Part shown: piece by piece, positions 44,566-53,941 of the stretch
Numbering within the stretch: the first letter of the stretch is position 1
Layout of the letters: each line of letters begins with the position of its first letter
DNA from: Zhongshania aliphaticivorans
Lineage (GTDB): Bacteria; Pseudomonadota; Gammaproteobacteria; Pseudomonadales; Spongiibacteraceae
Direction of reading: 5' to 3'
Assembly: GCF_902705875.1 (NCBI RefSeq)
Contig: NZ_CACSIK010000001.1
Coordinates: forward strand, 186,001 to 250,000
DNA length: 64,000 nucleotides
The notes under the pieces: model-generated
The model's database searches: none
What the model was told of the DNA's origin: nothing
The model's input: the letters and a program-made list of their open reading frames with translations, nothing else
Position numbers and translations under genes: made by a program

Positions 44566-45303
44566 CTATTGCGGCTGATGATGCGCCAAAATTTCATAAC
44601 GCGATTTGGTGGCAATAATGGTGAGCAGTACTGGCATTAACTTATTCCAGTCGGTGCCGGTAACTTTAAAAAAACCGTAGGTAGCCAGCGCCAGCCAACC
44701 GGGCGGGCCAATCAGTTGCGCGATGGTTGCCGACAAACCTGTGTAGGCGGCATAGGGCAGGGTAATGCCAACCGCGTGGGTGGCAAAACCCAGTGCCGTG
44801 GTGGCGCCTGCATACACGGCATAGCCGGAGGCATTGGCAATGGCCAATACACTGGCGGCAGTGCGTATTCCGGTGATCTCTCGACTTTTTATTCCCGCTG
44901 CTTCCCACATGGGGGCGGCATTAAATTCTTCACTGAAAAAACGATCCCGTTGCATGGGGTTCATTTTGGTCAGCGCCGCAACAATAACCGCTTGCGGAAT
45001 ATAGCGTTCGTACTCGTCAACTAATGTGCAGTGTTTGTGGATACCCAATTTTTTAGCTGCGGCAGCCAGCAAGGCCTCATAGCTTGGGCAAGGCATTTCA
45101 TTGCTAGCGTCTTGTCTAGTTACTCGCTTAACGCTGCGTTTAATACTGTGCCTAGTGCGGGAGTGATACATCCAGCGTATTTGTTCTGCGATCACCTCAG
45201 CCTTGGCTAAATCGTCATCAATGTCGCATAGCACCGCCATAATAGTGTGATCGCGGCTATCCCAGTCGGCGAGTAAGTGCTTAAGCGTCGTCTGATTTTT
45301 CAC
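44566..45303 (-). CDS. YaaW/UPF0174-like membrane-associated protein
   Basis: 245 residues. The N-terminal half is soluble; the C-terminal half has hydrophobic Ala/Gly-rich segments ending in GPPGWLALATYGFFKVTGTDW, reminiscent of the GPIGW motif of YaaW/UPF0174 proteins. Function is unknown. It overlaps the 3' end of the upstream gene by 23 bases, so the three-gene set 45942-44566 is one operon. The family link rests on motif resemblance only. Confidence 0.5.
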   Translation of the reverse strand: MKNQTTLKHLLADWDSRDHTIMAVLCDIDDDLAKAEVIAEQIRWMYHSRTRHSIKRSVKRVTRQDASNEMPCPSYEALLAAAAKKLGIHKHCTLVDEYERYIPQAVIVAALTKMNPMQRDRFFSEEFNAAPMWEAAGIKSREITGIRTAASVLAIANASGYAVYAGATTALGFATHAVGITLPYAAYTGLSATIAQLIGPPGWLALATYGFFKVTGTDWNKLMPVLLTIIATKSRYEILAHHQPQ

Positions 45304-45712
45304 GACGTTTTTGTTCCATTAAAATTTCTGCACGTGAGCGCAGCGGGGCGTTATGCCGCAAGGCATCAAAGCCGTCATGCTGCTCTACAGGCTTGGCGGG
45401 AATTGAATCCTTGGATTTATTGAGGTCTTTATTGGTTTTACTGCGGTTCTGTTGGGCATCCTTAGCTAATTTCCGTTCCACAAACCATAGATAGCCGATT
45501 CCCGCTATTAACCAAGCGCACCAGCGAAAATAAAACGCTAGGGGAGCTAGGTCCAAGCGTTCGGTGGCAGAAAAAAATGCCAGTGCTTCTGAGTGAATCA
45601 AATTTACCGCCAAGATAAGGGCTGCGGTAACAATAAGGCCAAATGCGCGTCGTCGTATATGGCGGCGCCATAGTAAGTACAGCGCGCCGCTGCGTAAAAT
45701 TGGAATCAACAT
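45281..45712 (-). CDS. Small membrane protein with charged tail
   Basis: 143 residues: a basic N-terminal stretch (WRRHIRRRAFG), two hydrophobic helices (LIVTAALILAVNLI, WLIAGIGYLWFV), then a Lys/Asp-rich cytoplasmic tail. No family recognised. It is translationally coupled to both neighbours and probably forms an inner-membrane unit with them. Confidence 0.55.
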   Translation of the reverse strand: MLIPILRSGALYLLWRRHIRRRAFGLIVTAALILAVNLIHSEALAFFSATERLDLAPLAFYFRWCAWLIAGIGYLWFVERKLAKDAQQNRSKTNKDLNKSKDSIPAKPVEQHDGFDALRHNAPLRSRAEILMEQKRREKSDDA

Positions 45713-45942
45713 TAAAAATTACCCAGTGTTAGCACGGCAATCAAGGCGGCAAGGCTATAGTTTTTTAAGCGGCCACGAAGTTTTAGCTCTTCGTCATACA
45801 CCAGGATTTCAAGCTCATCGGGTGTTAATTCACCAGCGGTAATTCCTTTTAACGCGAGTTGTTTTTTAGCATTGCTGATGGCGCCTTCGCGGATACGTGC
45901 GCGGTATTTGGTGATGAGCTTGTTTTTGGTTGTGGTCATCAT
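45712..45942 (-). CDS. Small protein with C-terminal membrane helix
   Basis: 76 residues. Residues 1-58 are charged and helical (KQLALKGITAGELTPDELEILVYDEELKLRG), and the end is a short hydrophobic segment (YSLAALIAVLTLGNF). It is the first gene of the three-gene operon; its stop touches the next start. Unknown function. Confidence 0.55.
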   Translation of the reverse strand: MMTTTKNKLITKYRARIREGAISNAKKQLALKGITAGELTPDELEILVYDEELKLRGRLKNYSLAALIAVLTLGNF

Positions 45943-46196
45943 AAGGGCGAAGGCTGTGCTCGTTTGGTTGCAGGTGTTTAAGGGTATTCTAGCTTGCAGA
46001 TGTCGCTATGGCGATACGCGCTCGCCAAAGTGGTAATCACTATTAAGATTCGGGAAACGATTGTCAATATCATCCGTTTGATTGATGGTGTGGTTATTGG
46101 CTGAGGTAGTAGAGTGGCGTACTTGACACAGCAAGATGTGAGCTTGCGGAAATGCCAACGTATAGCTGTCTGGTCAGAGGGGGTGTGGTAAGCGCG

Positions 46197-47156
46197 ATGT
46201 TAAAAAATAGATGGCGCTTAATTCGCCGAGCCAAAATGGCGGAGTTACCTGATCTTCAAGGCCGCCACTTCCTTGTGACGGGGTGCGCACAAGGCTCGCT
46301 CGGTTATGCCACGGCTCTGCAATTATTAACTCACGGCGCCGTGGTGGCAATTACGGTGCGCTGTAATTGCAATGCCATTGCCGATGCTTTACGTCAGCAG
46401 CTACCAGCTTGCTTCCATAAAAATATCTATGCGTTTAACTTGGATTTGTCGCAATACGCATCGGTTGAAACATTTGTTGGTGGCTACAAAGCAACGGGCT
46501 TAGCCCTAGATGTTCTTATTAATAATGCCGGTATCCATCTCGACCTAATGTCTAAGTGGGCGTCGCCACAGCGCAGCGCTGACGGCTTTGAAATCCAGTG
46601 GCGAGTTAACTATTTAGGCACCGCCCATTTAACGTGGCGACTATTGCCCCTGTTACAAGTGTCGGCGGCGCAGAGTGGTGACAGTCGCGTGGTGAGCGTG
46701 GTGTCACAGCTCTACAAAAGAGGCCTTAATAGTGAGTTTGAAAATCCACAGCGGCCGTATAATTCGTGGAATGCCTATGGCCAGTCTAAGTTAGCGCTGG
46801 TGCATCTTACCGACAGTATTGATCAGCATTACGCTGAATGTGGGGTCACAAGTTATTGTTTGCACCCCGGGGCGGTGTACACCAACGTCGCAGGGAAAGG
46901 CTTAGCAAATTCAGGTGTGGTGGAGTTAGTGCGCAATGCTATGGCGCCACTCGAGAAGCTCTTGTTGAAATCACCGGCTCAGGGGGCGCAAACGCAGTTG
47001 TTTTGCGCGACGGCACCCAAAGAAAGGCTCGTTTCGGGTAAATACTATTGCGATCGTCGGCAAGTACCGATTAGTCCTCAAATGCGTGATTCGCTGGTTG
47101 CTGAGCAGCTTTGGTTCAATCTGCAGCGGTGGGTTGAAGAATACACTGCCGCCTAA
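46197..47156 (+). CDS. Short-chain dehydrogenase/reductase
   Basis: About 319 residues. The nucleotide-binding motif is TGCAQGSLG, followed by NNAGIH and the active-site YGQSK. The layout resembles retinol dehydrogenase/WWOX-like SDRs that use NADP. The start is uncertain: in-frame ATG 46152 and GTG 46185 also exist; AGAGGGGG lies upstream of 46185-46197. It is the last gene before the second integron-like patch. Substrate unknown. Confidence 0.75.
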   Translation: MLKNRWRLIRRAKMAELPDLQGRHFLVTGCAQGSLGYATALQLLTHGAVVAITVRCNCNAIADALRQQLPACFHKNIYAFNLDLSQYASVETFVGGYKATGLALDVLINNAGIHLDLMSKWASPQRSADGFEIQWRVNYLGTAHLTWRLLPLLQVSAAQSGDSRVVSVVSQLYKRGLNSEFENPQRPYNSWNAYGQSKLALVHLTDSIDQHYAECGVTSYCLHPGAVYTNVAGKGLANSGVVELVRNAMAPLEKLLLKSPAQGAQTQLFCATAPKERLVSGKYYCDRRQVPISPQMRDSLVAEQLWFNLQRWVEEYTAA

Positions 47157-47230
47157 GCGATTTAATTAGTGATGGATTTGTGTTTGCGCGGTGATCTTCG
47201 CGCTGGCATTGGCCGACTTTTACCTGCATT

Positions 47231-47463
47231 TTCTTCTGCGGCCATCATGTAAGTACTCACAATATCGATACCGCGGGTTTCGGTGTCGGTGCCGTTTAGG
47301 AAAAACTGTGCACTGCTCGCACCGGCTGCTGCTAACGCGGCGGTTAGATTGGCATCACCCAATGCAGAAGTTAAGCCGCCGCTCAGTACGATGCGATCTT
47401 CAATATCAATTTGATAGGCGTCTACCGTTATGGTTAAGCTGTCGATGGGCTCCAATACCACCC
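47231..47463 (-). pseudogene. Duplicated fragment of a TonB receptor gene
   Basis: 233 bases matching 51572-51804 at 231 positions, same orientation. It encodes a piece of the barrel (VVLEPIDSLTITVDAYQIDI to IVSTYMMAA) of the receptor at 51047-53647. On both sides the similarity stops abruptly. An open frame of 120 codons runs through it, but only this part is receptor-like, so it is a remnant and not a gene. It lies about 70 bases beyond the attC-like site at 47535-47627. Confidence 0.9.
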
Positions 47464-47534
47464 TAGGCGCGGTCGTTCTCGTTTTGAGGGAATTAATCGC
47501 TAAATGGGAAAAGCGGACATTCAAATAGAATTAT

Positions 47535-47627
47535 GTATAACGCCTCATAGCCTAGTCTGAGGCGCCATCCCCTTTTACGGCACGAATGATAGGTGGTCGA
47601 TTAAGCACCACCTGCGGTTTGTTGGGC
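47535..47627 (-). repeat. Possible attC-like site C
   Basis: On the minus strand GCCCAAC-AAACC starts about 45 bases after the stop of the lectin/DUF3047-like gene, and the site ends GAGGC-GTTATAC 93 bases later. The ends look like attC boxes. Internally it holds two separate hairpins (AGGTGGT/ACCACCT and CGCCTCA/TGAGGCG) instead of one, and no matching 5' border was found before that gene. Weaker than sites A and B. Confidence 0.4.
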
Positions 47628-47673
47628 TCCAGCAATCTGTGATTAAGAATTTGCTAGAATGGACACGTTTGAA

Positions 47674-48795
47674 CTAGAAAATGGATTGCTGTGCTTCACG
47701 TGGCCCCAGCTTAATTTTCCGATATTTACACTTACCGTGCCCGCTTTGAAATGCAGAGTTAGCAATTAACCAAACAGCGACAATGCGTTTTGGCACCTCT
47801 CCGCCTATAGCCTTTATGTAATCGTCCTTAATACTGCGAGACTCATGGTGCCACATACTCAAACCATCTTCAGGTCGACGCAATACCCAATGCGTTTCAC
47901 GTTTGTCCCACCAAGGTAACGGGCATTGAAAAATCGTATCGGCTGGCAATGTGCTACTCCACATATAAGTCAGGTCCAAGCCGTTTTCAAACTCAACAGC
48001 AATCGACAAATAATCGTGCGTCGGTTGCACATGCTCTGGAAGAGTTGACGGTAAAGCATCCACGAACCAGTCCCATGAGAATTGCATGTCGTCAGTCAAC
48101 GGCTGATCAATTGGATACTTAATAATTCCAACATCACCATGTGTATCGCAGCAAAGAGCTGGTTCATCATCACCGCCTTTACGGTAAATCGACCCTTCAC
48201 CTAAACGCCAGTAATAATGCCATCCTTGAGGAAGCTCTGGGCTGTCTTCTGCCCCTGAGCCAGAATAGATTTCAACGTCAATCGTACCGCTCATAGGGGG
48301 CGGAGGGCTTTCCGTGCTAGTTTCTCCAGCACGATTACCAAATGCACCCGGCAGCGCAACTTGGAAATACAGCCTTCCTCCCTTTGTGGAAGTAATCGTT
48401 CCCGTATCACTGGGAAGGCGATGAATGTCTCCATCGTCGACGCGATACCACAAGCAGGTTTTTGGCCCAATACTGACATTTAATGCTCGGGAGATAAACA
48501 AGTGGCCAGTTGCACTTACCGACAAAACTTCACCAGGAGATAATGTAATTTCACTGTCTTGCCATTGGTTGTCTGCTCGTAAAGTCATCCGCTGAAGCAC
48601 TTTGCCCATAAGCGTTTTTGGCTGTTCAGTATTTCGTCGCTTGCGACGCTCTTCGCGTTGGCCAATAAACGGTAAAAAAACGCGTAGTGGCGAAGGCGCG
48701 TTTCGAATTGGCAGTGGGCCGGACTCTGCGGCCGGATATAGTTCTCCAACTAAACCTAGTGTTTTCGCGATTCGGTAGTCAATAGGTTGGCTCAT
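47674..48795 (-). CDS. Lectin-like + DUF3047-like protein
   Basis: 373 residues, no signal peptide. Residues ~75-175 resemble a LecA-type galactose-binding beta-sandwich (ITLSPGEVLSVSATGHLFIS, LWYRVDDGDIHRLPSDTG, GGRLYFQVALPGAFGN). Residues ~195-365 resemble DUF3047 (WHYYWRLGEG, MQFSWDWFVDALP, HDYLSIAVEFENG, LTYMWSSTLP, KRIVAVWLIANS). The combination suggests carbohydrate or surface binding, but cellular location is unclear. It is followed by an attC-like sequence and may be a captured cassette gene. Confidence 0.55.
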   Translation of the reverse strand: MSQPIDYRIAKTLGLVGELYPAAESGPLPIRNAPSPLRVFLPFIGQREERRKRRNTEQPKTLMGKVLQRMTLRADNQWQDSEITLSPGEVLSVSATGHLFISRALNVSIGPKTCLWYRVDDGDIHRLPSDTGTITSTKGGRLYFQVALPGAFGNRAGETSTESPPPPMSGTIDVEIYSGSGAEDSPELPQGWHYYWRLGEGSIYRKGGDDEPALCCDTHGDVGIIKYPIDQPLTDDMQFSWDWFVDALPSTLPEHVQPTHDYLSIAVEFENGLDLTYMWSSTLPADTIFQCPLPWWDKRETHWVLRRPEDGLSMWHHESRSIKDDYIKAIGGEVPKRIVAVWLIANSAFQSGHGKCKYRKIKLGPREAQQSIF

Positions 48796-49075
48796 TACTT
48801 TCCCTCGAAGGCATACATAATTGCATTGTTATTCGAATTTTCTCTGCCATATAGCTTAACCGGCAGCTTCTTTAGAATAGACAGATTACTTGGTTATTGT
48901 TTGACTTGGCTTCATTAGTTAGCGTTAAACGATGGCAGCGTAGGGAGTAAGACTTTAGTTGCAAAACTTTCCCGCCGAAAGGTAAGGCATCTTGCGGTTA
49001 GTACGAACAAGTAGCGAATTTAACACCGTTTAAACCTCATCTCATTGGACTAACCCCATAGCACTATTAATTGAA
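48796..49075. other. Intergenic stretch in the second cassette-like patch
   Basis: About 280 bases between the lectin/DUF3047-like gene and the attC-like site at 49076-49136. It is AT-rich. I found no gene, no clear promoter and no copy of the AGCCCAAC border that would complete a cassette. Confidence 0.3.
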
Positions 49076-49136
49076 GATAACAGAAGTAAGAATAAGTCGC
49101 GGGATTTTCCGTTGCGAAAATATTACTTTGTTAGGC
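49076..49136. repeat. Possible attC-like site D
   Basis: GATAAC at one end and GTTAGGC (the canonical core) at the other. The arms AACAGAAGTAA and TTACTTTGTT pair with a single bulged G, then TCGC/GCGA inside. About 61 bases, the size of the shortest attC sites. Orientation is ambiguous: box identity favours the minus strand, the bulge favours the plus strand. Confidence 0.45.
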
Positions 49137-49145
49137 GGATATTTA

Positions 49146-49331
49146 TCAAAAAATCGCCAAAGCAAAAATGCTTTTTATGACCGTTGACGCCTTCTGATAC
49201 ATCATGTCGAGCTCAGCGGCCGGTGTGTGGATTTTGTCGGACTTGGCTTTCCACGCGGTTATATTAACGGCTTGCAAGGCCTCTCTTGCAGAGTCACTGT
49301 AGGTCGTGGTTCCAACAGGGTAAGATGACAT
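49146..49331 (-). CDS. Small orphan ORF next to attC-like site D
   Basis: 61 codons, ending 10 bases before the GTTAGGC core at 49130-49136, the spacing seen between cassette genes and their attC. There is no recognisable domain, one hydrophobic C-terminal end (VIKSIFALAIF) and a weak ribosome site. It could be a cassette orphan or a chance frame. Confidence 0.3.
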   Translation of the reverse strand: MSSYPVGTTTYSDSAREALQAVNITAWKAKSDKIHTPAAELDMMYQKASTVIKSIFALAIF

Positions 49332-49443
49332 ATTGCTGTCATTTTATTATGTTAAAAGGGTTTGCTGTTAAAGAGGTGGCTACGGTGTTAGATGTTACAC
49401 ATTGATACTCCAGCTGAATTATATGAAAGGGTGAGGAGTGCAT

Positions 49444-50916
49444 GTGAATCCATTACTTAAAGAAGTCGAGCGTAAAGGTTGGTCACGCCGTGTTTTTTTG
49501 CGCAATTTATTGTATTCTGCTGGCAGTGTGGCAACGGCAAATTGGTTGACTGCCTGCGGGGGTGGATCAAGCTCTAGCTCCAGCGATGACAGTAACTTTG
49601 CCAATTTTTCAAGCAAATTTAAAACCATGGGCCCACTGTTAGAGCCCAATGACGACGGCATTCGTTTACCAGAAGGGTTTACCTCTAGACAGCTTGCGGT
49701 GTTTGGTGCGCCGCCTGTGCCGGAGGTTGATCCTTTATTTTTCTGGCATTCAGACCCCGACGGTGGTGGTACATTTAGGACCGAAGATGGTGGTTGGATT
49801 TACGTCAGTAATTCTGAAGCACGTGACCTGACCACGGTGCGTGCTCTGAATCCAACAGGTGTATTCCTTTCTAATTTGGATCGTGAAACAGCAGAGTTTC
49901 TGCCACCCTTTTTTGGTGGCGGCGTCAGTGCCTTGCGATTTGATGTCGAGGGTAATTTAGTTGATGCCTATCCTTGCCAGCGCGGCACCACTACCAATTG
50001 TTCTGGTGGTGCAACGCCGTGGGGAACATGGATTAACGGTGAGGAAATCTGGGACGGCAAAATGTTTGAGTGCAGTCCCTTACGTGATGGTGGTGAGTAT
50101 GTAGAGCTACCTCGTTTTGGTCGCAAGGCTCACGAGATGGTTGCGGTGGATGCGGATAACCGCGCTATTTATCACACTGAAGATATCGACACTGAGACCG
50201 ACCGTTTTTACCGTACGCTATGGGATTCAAGCAGCTGGCCAGTAGCGGATCAACGACCCGATATGGATGCGGGTAAATTACAGGTACTTTATGTGCCCGC
50301 TGGAATTGATGTCGCACGAGCTGGCCCTACCCCCATTGTGTGGAATGATGCGATTGATGATGGTACGCCCCAGCCAGCGACCGTAGACATGGTTGATGCA
50401 ACCATTTTTGGCGGTAATGAAGGCGTTTGGAGCCTAAGTGGTTTTATTTTCTTCTCAACCAAGGGCGATAATAATATTTGGGTTATCGATGTTGAAGGGC
50501 AAACCATTGAAAGTATTTATGAACCCAGAAATGACGTTGCCGGTTCTCCCTTTGATAGCGATGAAGAGCCTTTAACCGGTGTTGATAATATCGCCATGAC
50601 CTTAGATGGTGAAATGCTGGTAGTAGAAGATGGTGGCTATATGCGTTGTATGGTTTTATTGCCAGATCGTACCACCATTCCGCTGCTACAGTTGCCCGGC
50701 AGCGCGCAATTGACGGAAGTCACTGGCGTGGCCATTGCGCCTAGCGGTGATCGTATCTATGTTTCTGGTCAGCGCAGTCGGCCACTAGGTATCTTCCCGC
50801 CAGAGCTTGAACCCGGTTCGTTGATACCGACGAGGGTGGCTGGTGTGACCTACGAAATTCAAATGCCGTTTTCGGTGCGGGTAAGTTCGCCCATGGCCAA
50901 GCCCTTGGTTTCGTGA
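49444..50916 (+). CDS. Tat-exported PhoX/DUF839-like protein
   Basis: About 490 residues. A twin-arginine signal (WSRRVFLRNLL) is followed by a hydrophobic stretch and a lipobox-like LTACGGG with a Ser linker, so it is probably exported folded and may be lipid-anchored. The body resembles the PhoX/DUF839 propeller (LPEGFTSRQLAVFG, GWIYVSNSE, HEMVAVDADNRAIYHTED, GVDNIAMTLDGEMLVVEDG). Members bind Ca/Fe and can be phosphatases. GTG 49444 was chosen because GAGGAG precedes it by six bases. Confidence 0.8.
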   Translation: MNPLLKEVERKGWSRRVFLRNLLYSAGSVATANWLTACGGGSSSSSSDDSNFANFSSKFKTMGPLLEPNDDGIRLPEGFTSRQLAVFGAPPVPEVDPLFFWHSDPDGGGTFRTEDGGWIYVSNSEARDLTTVRALNPTGVFLSNLDRETAEFLPPFFGGGVSALRFDVEGNLVDAYPCQRGTTTNCSGGATPWGTWINGEEIWDGKMFECSPLRDGGEYVELPRFGRKAHEMVAVDADNRAIYHTEDIDTETDRFYRTLWDSSSWPVADQRPDMDAGKLQVLYVPAGIDVARAGPTPIVWNDAIDDGTPQPATVDMVDATIFGGNEGVWSLSGFIFFSTKGDNNIWVIDVEGQTIESIYEPRNDVAGSPFDSDEEPLTGVDNIAMTLDGEMLVVEDGGYMRCMVLLPDRTTIPLLQLPGSAQLTEVTGVAIAPSGDRIYVSGQRSRPLGIFPPELEPGSLIPTRVAGVTYEIQMPFSVRVSSPMAKPLVS

Positions 50917-50966
50917 GGCTGTGAACGGGAGAGCCGTGGAGATTAAGGGCTAAACTTAAACTCAAT

Positions 50967-51000
50967 AAAAAAGGCGCGCTGAATACAGCACGCCTTTTTT
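50967..51000. terminator. Bidirectional terminator
   Basis: AAAAAAGGCGCGCTG and CAGCACGCCTTTTTT pair around AATA (one mismatch) between two convergent genes. The A- and T-tracts allow termination in both directions. Confidence 0.9.
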
Positions 51001-51046
51001 ATAATTTCTCTAAGCGCCTTAAATAAGCGCTTGCTTCGTTATCGGT

Positions 51047-53647
51047 TTAAAAATCATAGGTGACGCCAGCAAAAAAGTAAGCGCCGTTAAAACCAAATGG
51101 CGCTGAGCGCCGCGAGTATAAAAACACGCCAGGTGAGTCAACAAAAACGTCACCGCTACCATCGGCGATGGTTCCTGCACGACTCTGGCCGATCCGATTT
51201 TTATCAGGATTTTCATCGAAGATATTGTTAGCTCCGACGTTCACGGTGACATCATCTTTTACGCGGTAACTCACATTGACGTCGGTTAATATTTTGGCGT
51301 TAAAGGTTTGCCGGTTTGTTGAGTTATCACAGCTGCCTTCACACACCGTGTATTCACCGTAACGATTGAAGGCAACGACCGCCGTCAGTTTTTCTAGTGA
51401 ATAATTAAAACTGAGATTAATACGATCTTTGGGCTGCCATTCTTCGATAATGGAAATATCTTGTGGGCTGAATACATCGTCTGGATCTAGAGTAGACAAG
51501 CCGCCACCGGTAAAGGTGTCAGTAACTTCGGTCTCGGTAAAATTGGCGGCAAATGAAATGGCCAAATCACCTTCTCCTGCGGCCATCATGTAAGTACTCA
51601 CAATATCGATACCGCGGGTTTCGGTGTCGGCGCCGTTTAGGAAAAACTGTGCACTGCTCGCACCGGCTGCTGCTAACGCGGCGGTTAGATTGGCATCACC
51701 CAATGCAGAAGTTAAGCCGCCGCTCAGTACGATGCGATCTTCAATATCAATTTGATAGGCGTCTACCGTTATGGTTAAGCTGTCGATGGGCTCCAATACC
51801 ACCCCAAAGCTGAGGTTGAGTGATTCTTCTTCTTTCAGTTGGGGTATGCCAATGGCTTGCGCTACTGGGCTGTCGTTGCGGAAGGTGCCGCGCTCCTGTG
51901 CTACTAAGCCGCCCATGCCGTCAGATACAAACTGGGTGCTAATGTTATTAAAGTATTGTTGCTGCATAGAGGGTGCGCGAAAACCCGTGCTAATCGCGCC
52001 TCGAATACTGGCTCGGTCGGTTACTCTAAAGCTACTGGCTAATTTGAAATTGGCGGTGCCACCAAAATCATCGTAATCATCGTAGCGAATCGCACCACTG
52101 GCTAACCATGCCTCTGATATTTCGTATTCTGCGTCTACATAAAGTGACCAAACATCGCGACTTTCATCGAGCTCATTGCCGGGTTGAAAGCCGGGAAACA
52201 CTTGTATGCCCGCGCTGGCATCGGCAGCGTACATTGACGTGCCATTGGCATCGGTGTCGTAGTCAAAGTAAGAGTATTCTTCGCCTGCGGTGATTTTATA
52301 GTCATCGCGCCGTAACTCGGCACCCCAAGCCACGCTTAATGCACCAAACAACTGGGTGAAATCGAGGTTGATGGTTTGCAGGCCTAGGCTAAGTTCGCCG
52401 GCGTCAGCACTTCTTGATGCATTTGCTCGAATATCGGCATCACTGAGATTTTGTCCGTAGCGCAATTCGTTGATATAAGAGGCATTCACGGAATTACTTA
52501 TCATAAAGGCAAAATCGTTCCAGCCGACGGTGTAGGATAAATCCATGGTCATATCGTCGGCAAATTCGCGGCTATAACCCATGTTGGCCGAGAAGTCGTC
52601 AATCTGGGTATTGATTAACGGCAGGAAGCCATTGGGAGCAAAGGCCTCGCCATCAACTAAGGTGGGGTTGTTTTCGGTTTGATTGGCTCGGCGGTAAAAT
52701 CCTGCCGAGGTACTTTCGCGGTCAGAGTAAGTCATAAAGCCGTAGAGCTCGCCTGAATCGAGTTGGTAGGCTGCGTTAAGGATGACGGCTAATTGTTCCG
52801 ATTCTGCATCGCCAATTCTAAAATTTTGGCGAGGGAATGAGGCTTCTCGTGGATCGGCGGCCTCGTCGATTCCATCTGGGTCGGCGCTACCAATGCCATC
52901 GTTGTTGGCATCACAGCCGGCTAAATATTGGCATTGACCACTGAGCCCGGCCCGGTTGGTTGAGCCTCGATCACGGAGGTTTAGTGTCGCATTCACAAAA
53001 CCATTATCGCCTAATGCAAAGCCCTTGTTGAGGTCGATATTAAGGGTTTCGCCATCTCCTTCGGAATACTCGCCGTATGAGACACCAATACGGCCTGCTT
53101 CGGGTTCGTCGCTAAGTACAATATTGATGACACCGGCAATGGCGTCAGAGCCATATTGTGCGGCGGCGCCATCTCGTAATACTTCAATTCGTTTAATGGC
53201 GGCTCCTGGCACTGCGTTCATATCAACGCCAGAGGTGCCGCGCCCCACTGACGTGTTAACGTGTATAAGTGCACTGGTATGGCGTCGTTTTCCGTTTATC
53301 AATACCAGTGTTTGATCTGGCCCTAAACCGCGTAATGTAGCTGGTCTGAGGGCGTCGGTGCCGTCACTGATTGAAGAGCTGGAAAAGTTAAATGAGGGAG
53401 CAAGTGATTGGAGCATTCGGCCAACTTCAGTTTGCCCAGTTTGGCGCAGGGTTTCGGACCCCAGTGAATCAACCGGAACCGGCATGTCGACAGCGGAGCG
53501 CCCCGGCTTGCGAGACCCTAATACCACCACTTCTTCAATCTCTTTTACGCTGCCGGAGGTGTTGTCCTCTTGTGCGTAAAGATCACTAGCTACGAGGGAC
53601 AAAAGACAGATACCAATCGGTAATTGTATGGTTTTAATGTAGCTCAT
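51047..53647 (-). CDS. TonB-dependent receptor (large family with segmented plug)
   Basis: 866 residues: signal peptide (IGICLLSLVASDLYAQ), TonB-box-like EEVVVLGSR, plug (LRPATLRGLGPDQTLVLINGKRRH, IERIEVLRDGAAAQYGSDAIAGVINIVL), long barrel with Asp-rich loop (CDANNDGIGSADPDG) and final FFAGVTYDF. This subtype is common in marine bacteria for uptake of large organic nutrients; the substrate is unknown. It is convergent with the PhoX-like gene. A 233-bp internal piece is duplicated at 47231-47463. Confidence 0.9.
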   Translation of the reverse strand: MSYIKTIQLPIGICLLSLVASDLYAQEDNTSGSVKEIEEVVVLGSRKPGRSAVDMPVPVDSLGSETLRQTGQTEVGRMLQSLAPSFNFSSSSISDGTDALRPATLRGLGPDQTLVLINGKRRHTSALIHVNTSVGRGTSGVDMNAVPGAAIKRIEVLRDGAAAQYGSDAIAGVINIVLSDEPEAGRIGVSYGEYSEGDGETLNIDLNKGFALGDNGFVNATLNLRDRGSTNRAGLSGQCQYLAGCDANNDGIGSADPDGIDEAADPREASFPRQNFRIGDAESEQLAVILNAAYQLDSGELYGFMTYSDRESTSAGFYRRANQTENNPTLVDGEAFAPNGFLPLINTQIDDFSANMGYSREFADDMTMDLSYTVGWNDFAFMISNSVNASYINELRYGQNLSDADIRANASRSADAGELSLGLQTINLDFTQLFGALSVAWGAELRRDDYKITAGEEYSYFDYDTDANGTSMYAADASAGIQVFPGFQPGNELDESRDVWSLYVDAEYEISEAWLASGAIRYDDYDDFGGTANFKLASSFRVTDRASIRGAISTGFRAPSMQQQYFNNISTQFVSDGMGGLVAQERGTFRNDSPVAQAIGIPQLKEEESLNLSFGVVLEPIDSLTITVDAYQIDIEDRIVLSGGLTSALGDANLTAALAAAGASSAQFFLNGADTETRGIDIVSTYMMAAGEGDLAISFAANFTETEVTDTFTGGGLSTLDPDDVFSPQDISIIEEWQPKDRINLSFNYSLEKLTAVVAFNRYGEYTVCEGSCDNSTNRQTFNAKILTDVNVSYRVKDDVTVNVGANNIFDENPDKNRIGQSRAGTIADGSGDVFVDSPGVFLYSRRSAPFGFNGAYFFAGVTYDF

Positions 53648-53941
53648 TGAGTTACCCCTTTATAATTTTTATTAGGATTTTCATAGATGATGGTGTTTGG
53701 TTTAAAGCTACTCACTATCACCTGTCTCTCAATATAGGGCAGATTTTAGTATTCACAAGCTCACCCCTTTGCTGAGTGACGTTATTGGTTAGCTTGGCGT
53801 GGGCATAATAAATCGTGCTGAATGCAGGGCTTGTGTATATTGAGAGGGGGAGGATAACTGTCGCTCAGTTTACAGATATCTAACTTGCGTCAATTTACAC
53901 TGCGGTACCAGGTCTTGGCATTACAACAATAAGGAAAGTAC

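Noticed and set aside
47162..47524. 120-codon minus-strand frame as a real gene
   Set aside because: Only the part copied from the TonB receptor is protein-like; both ends are unrelated sequence, so it is a remnant.
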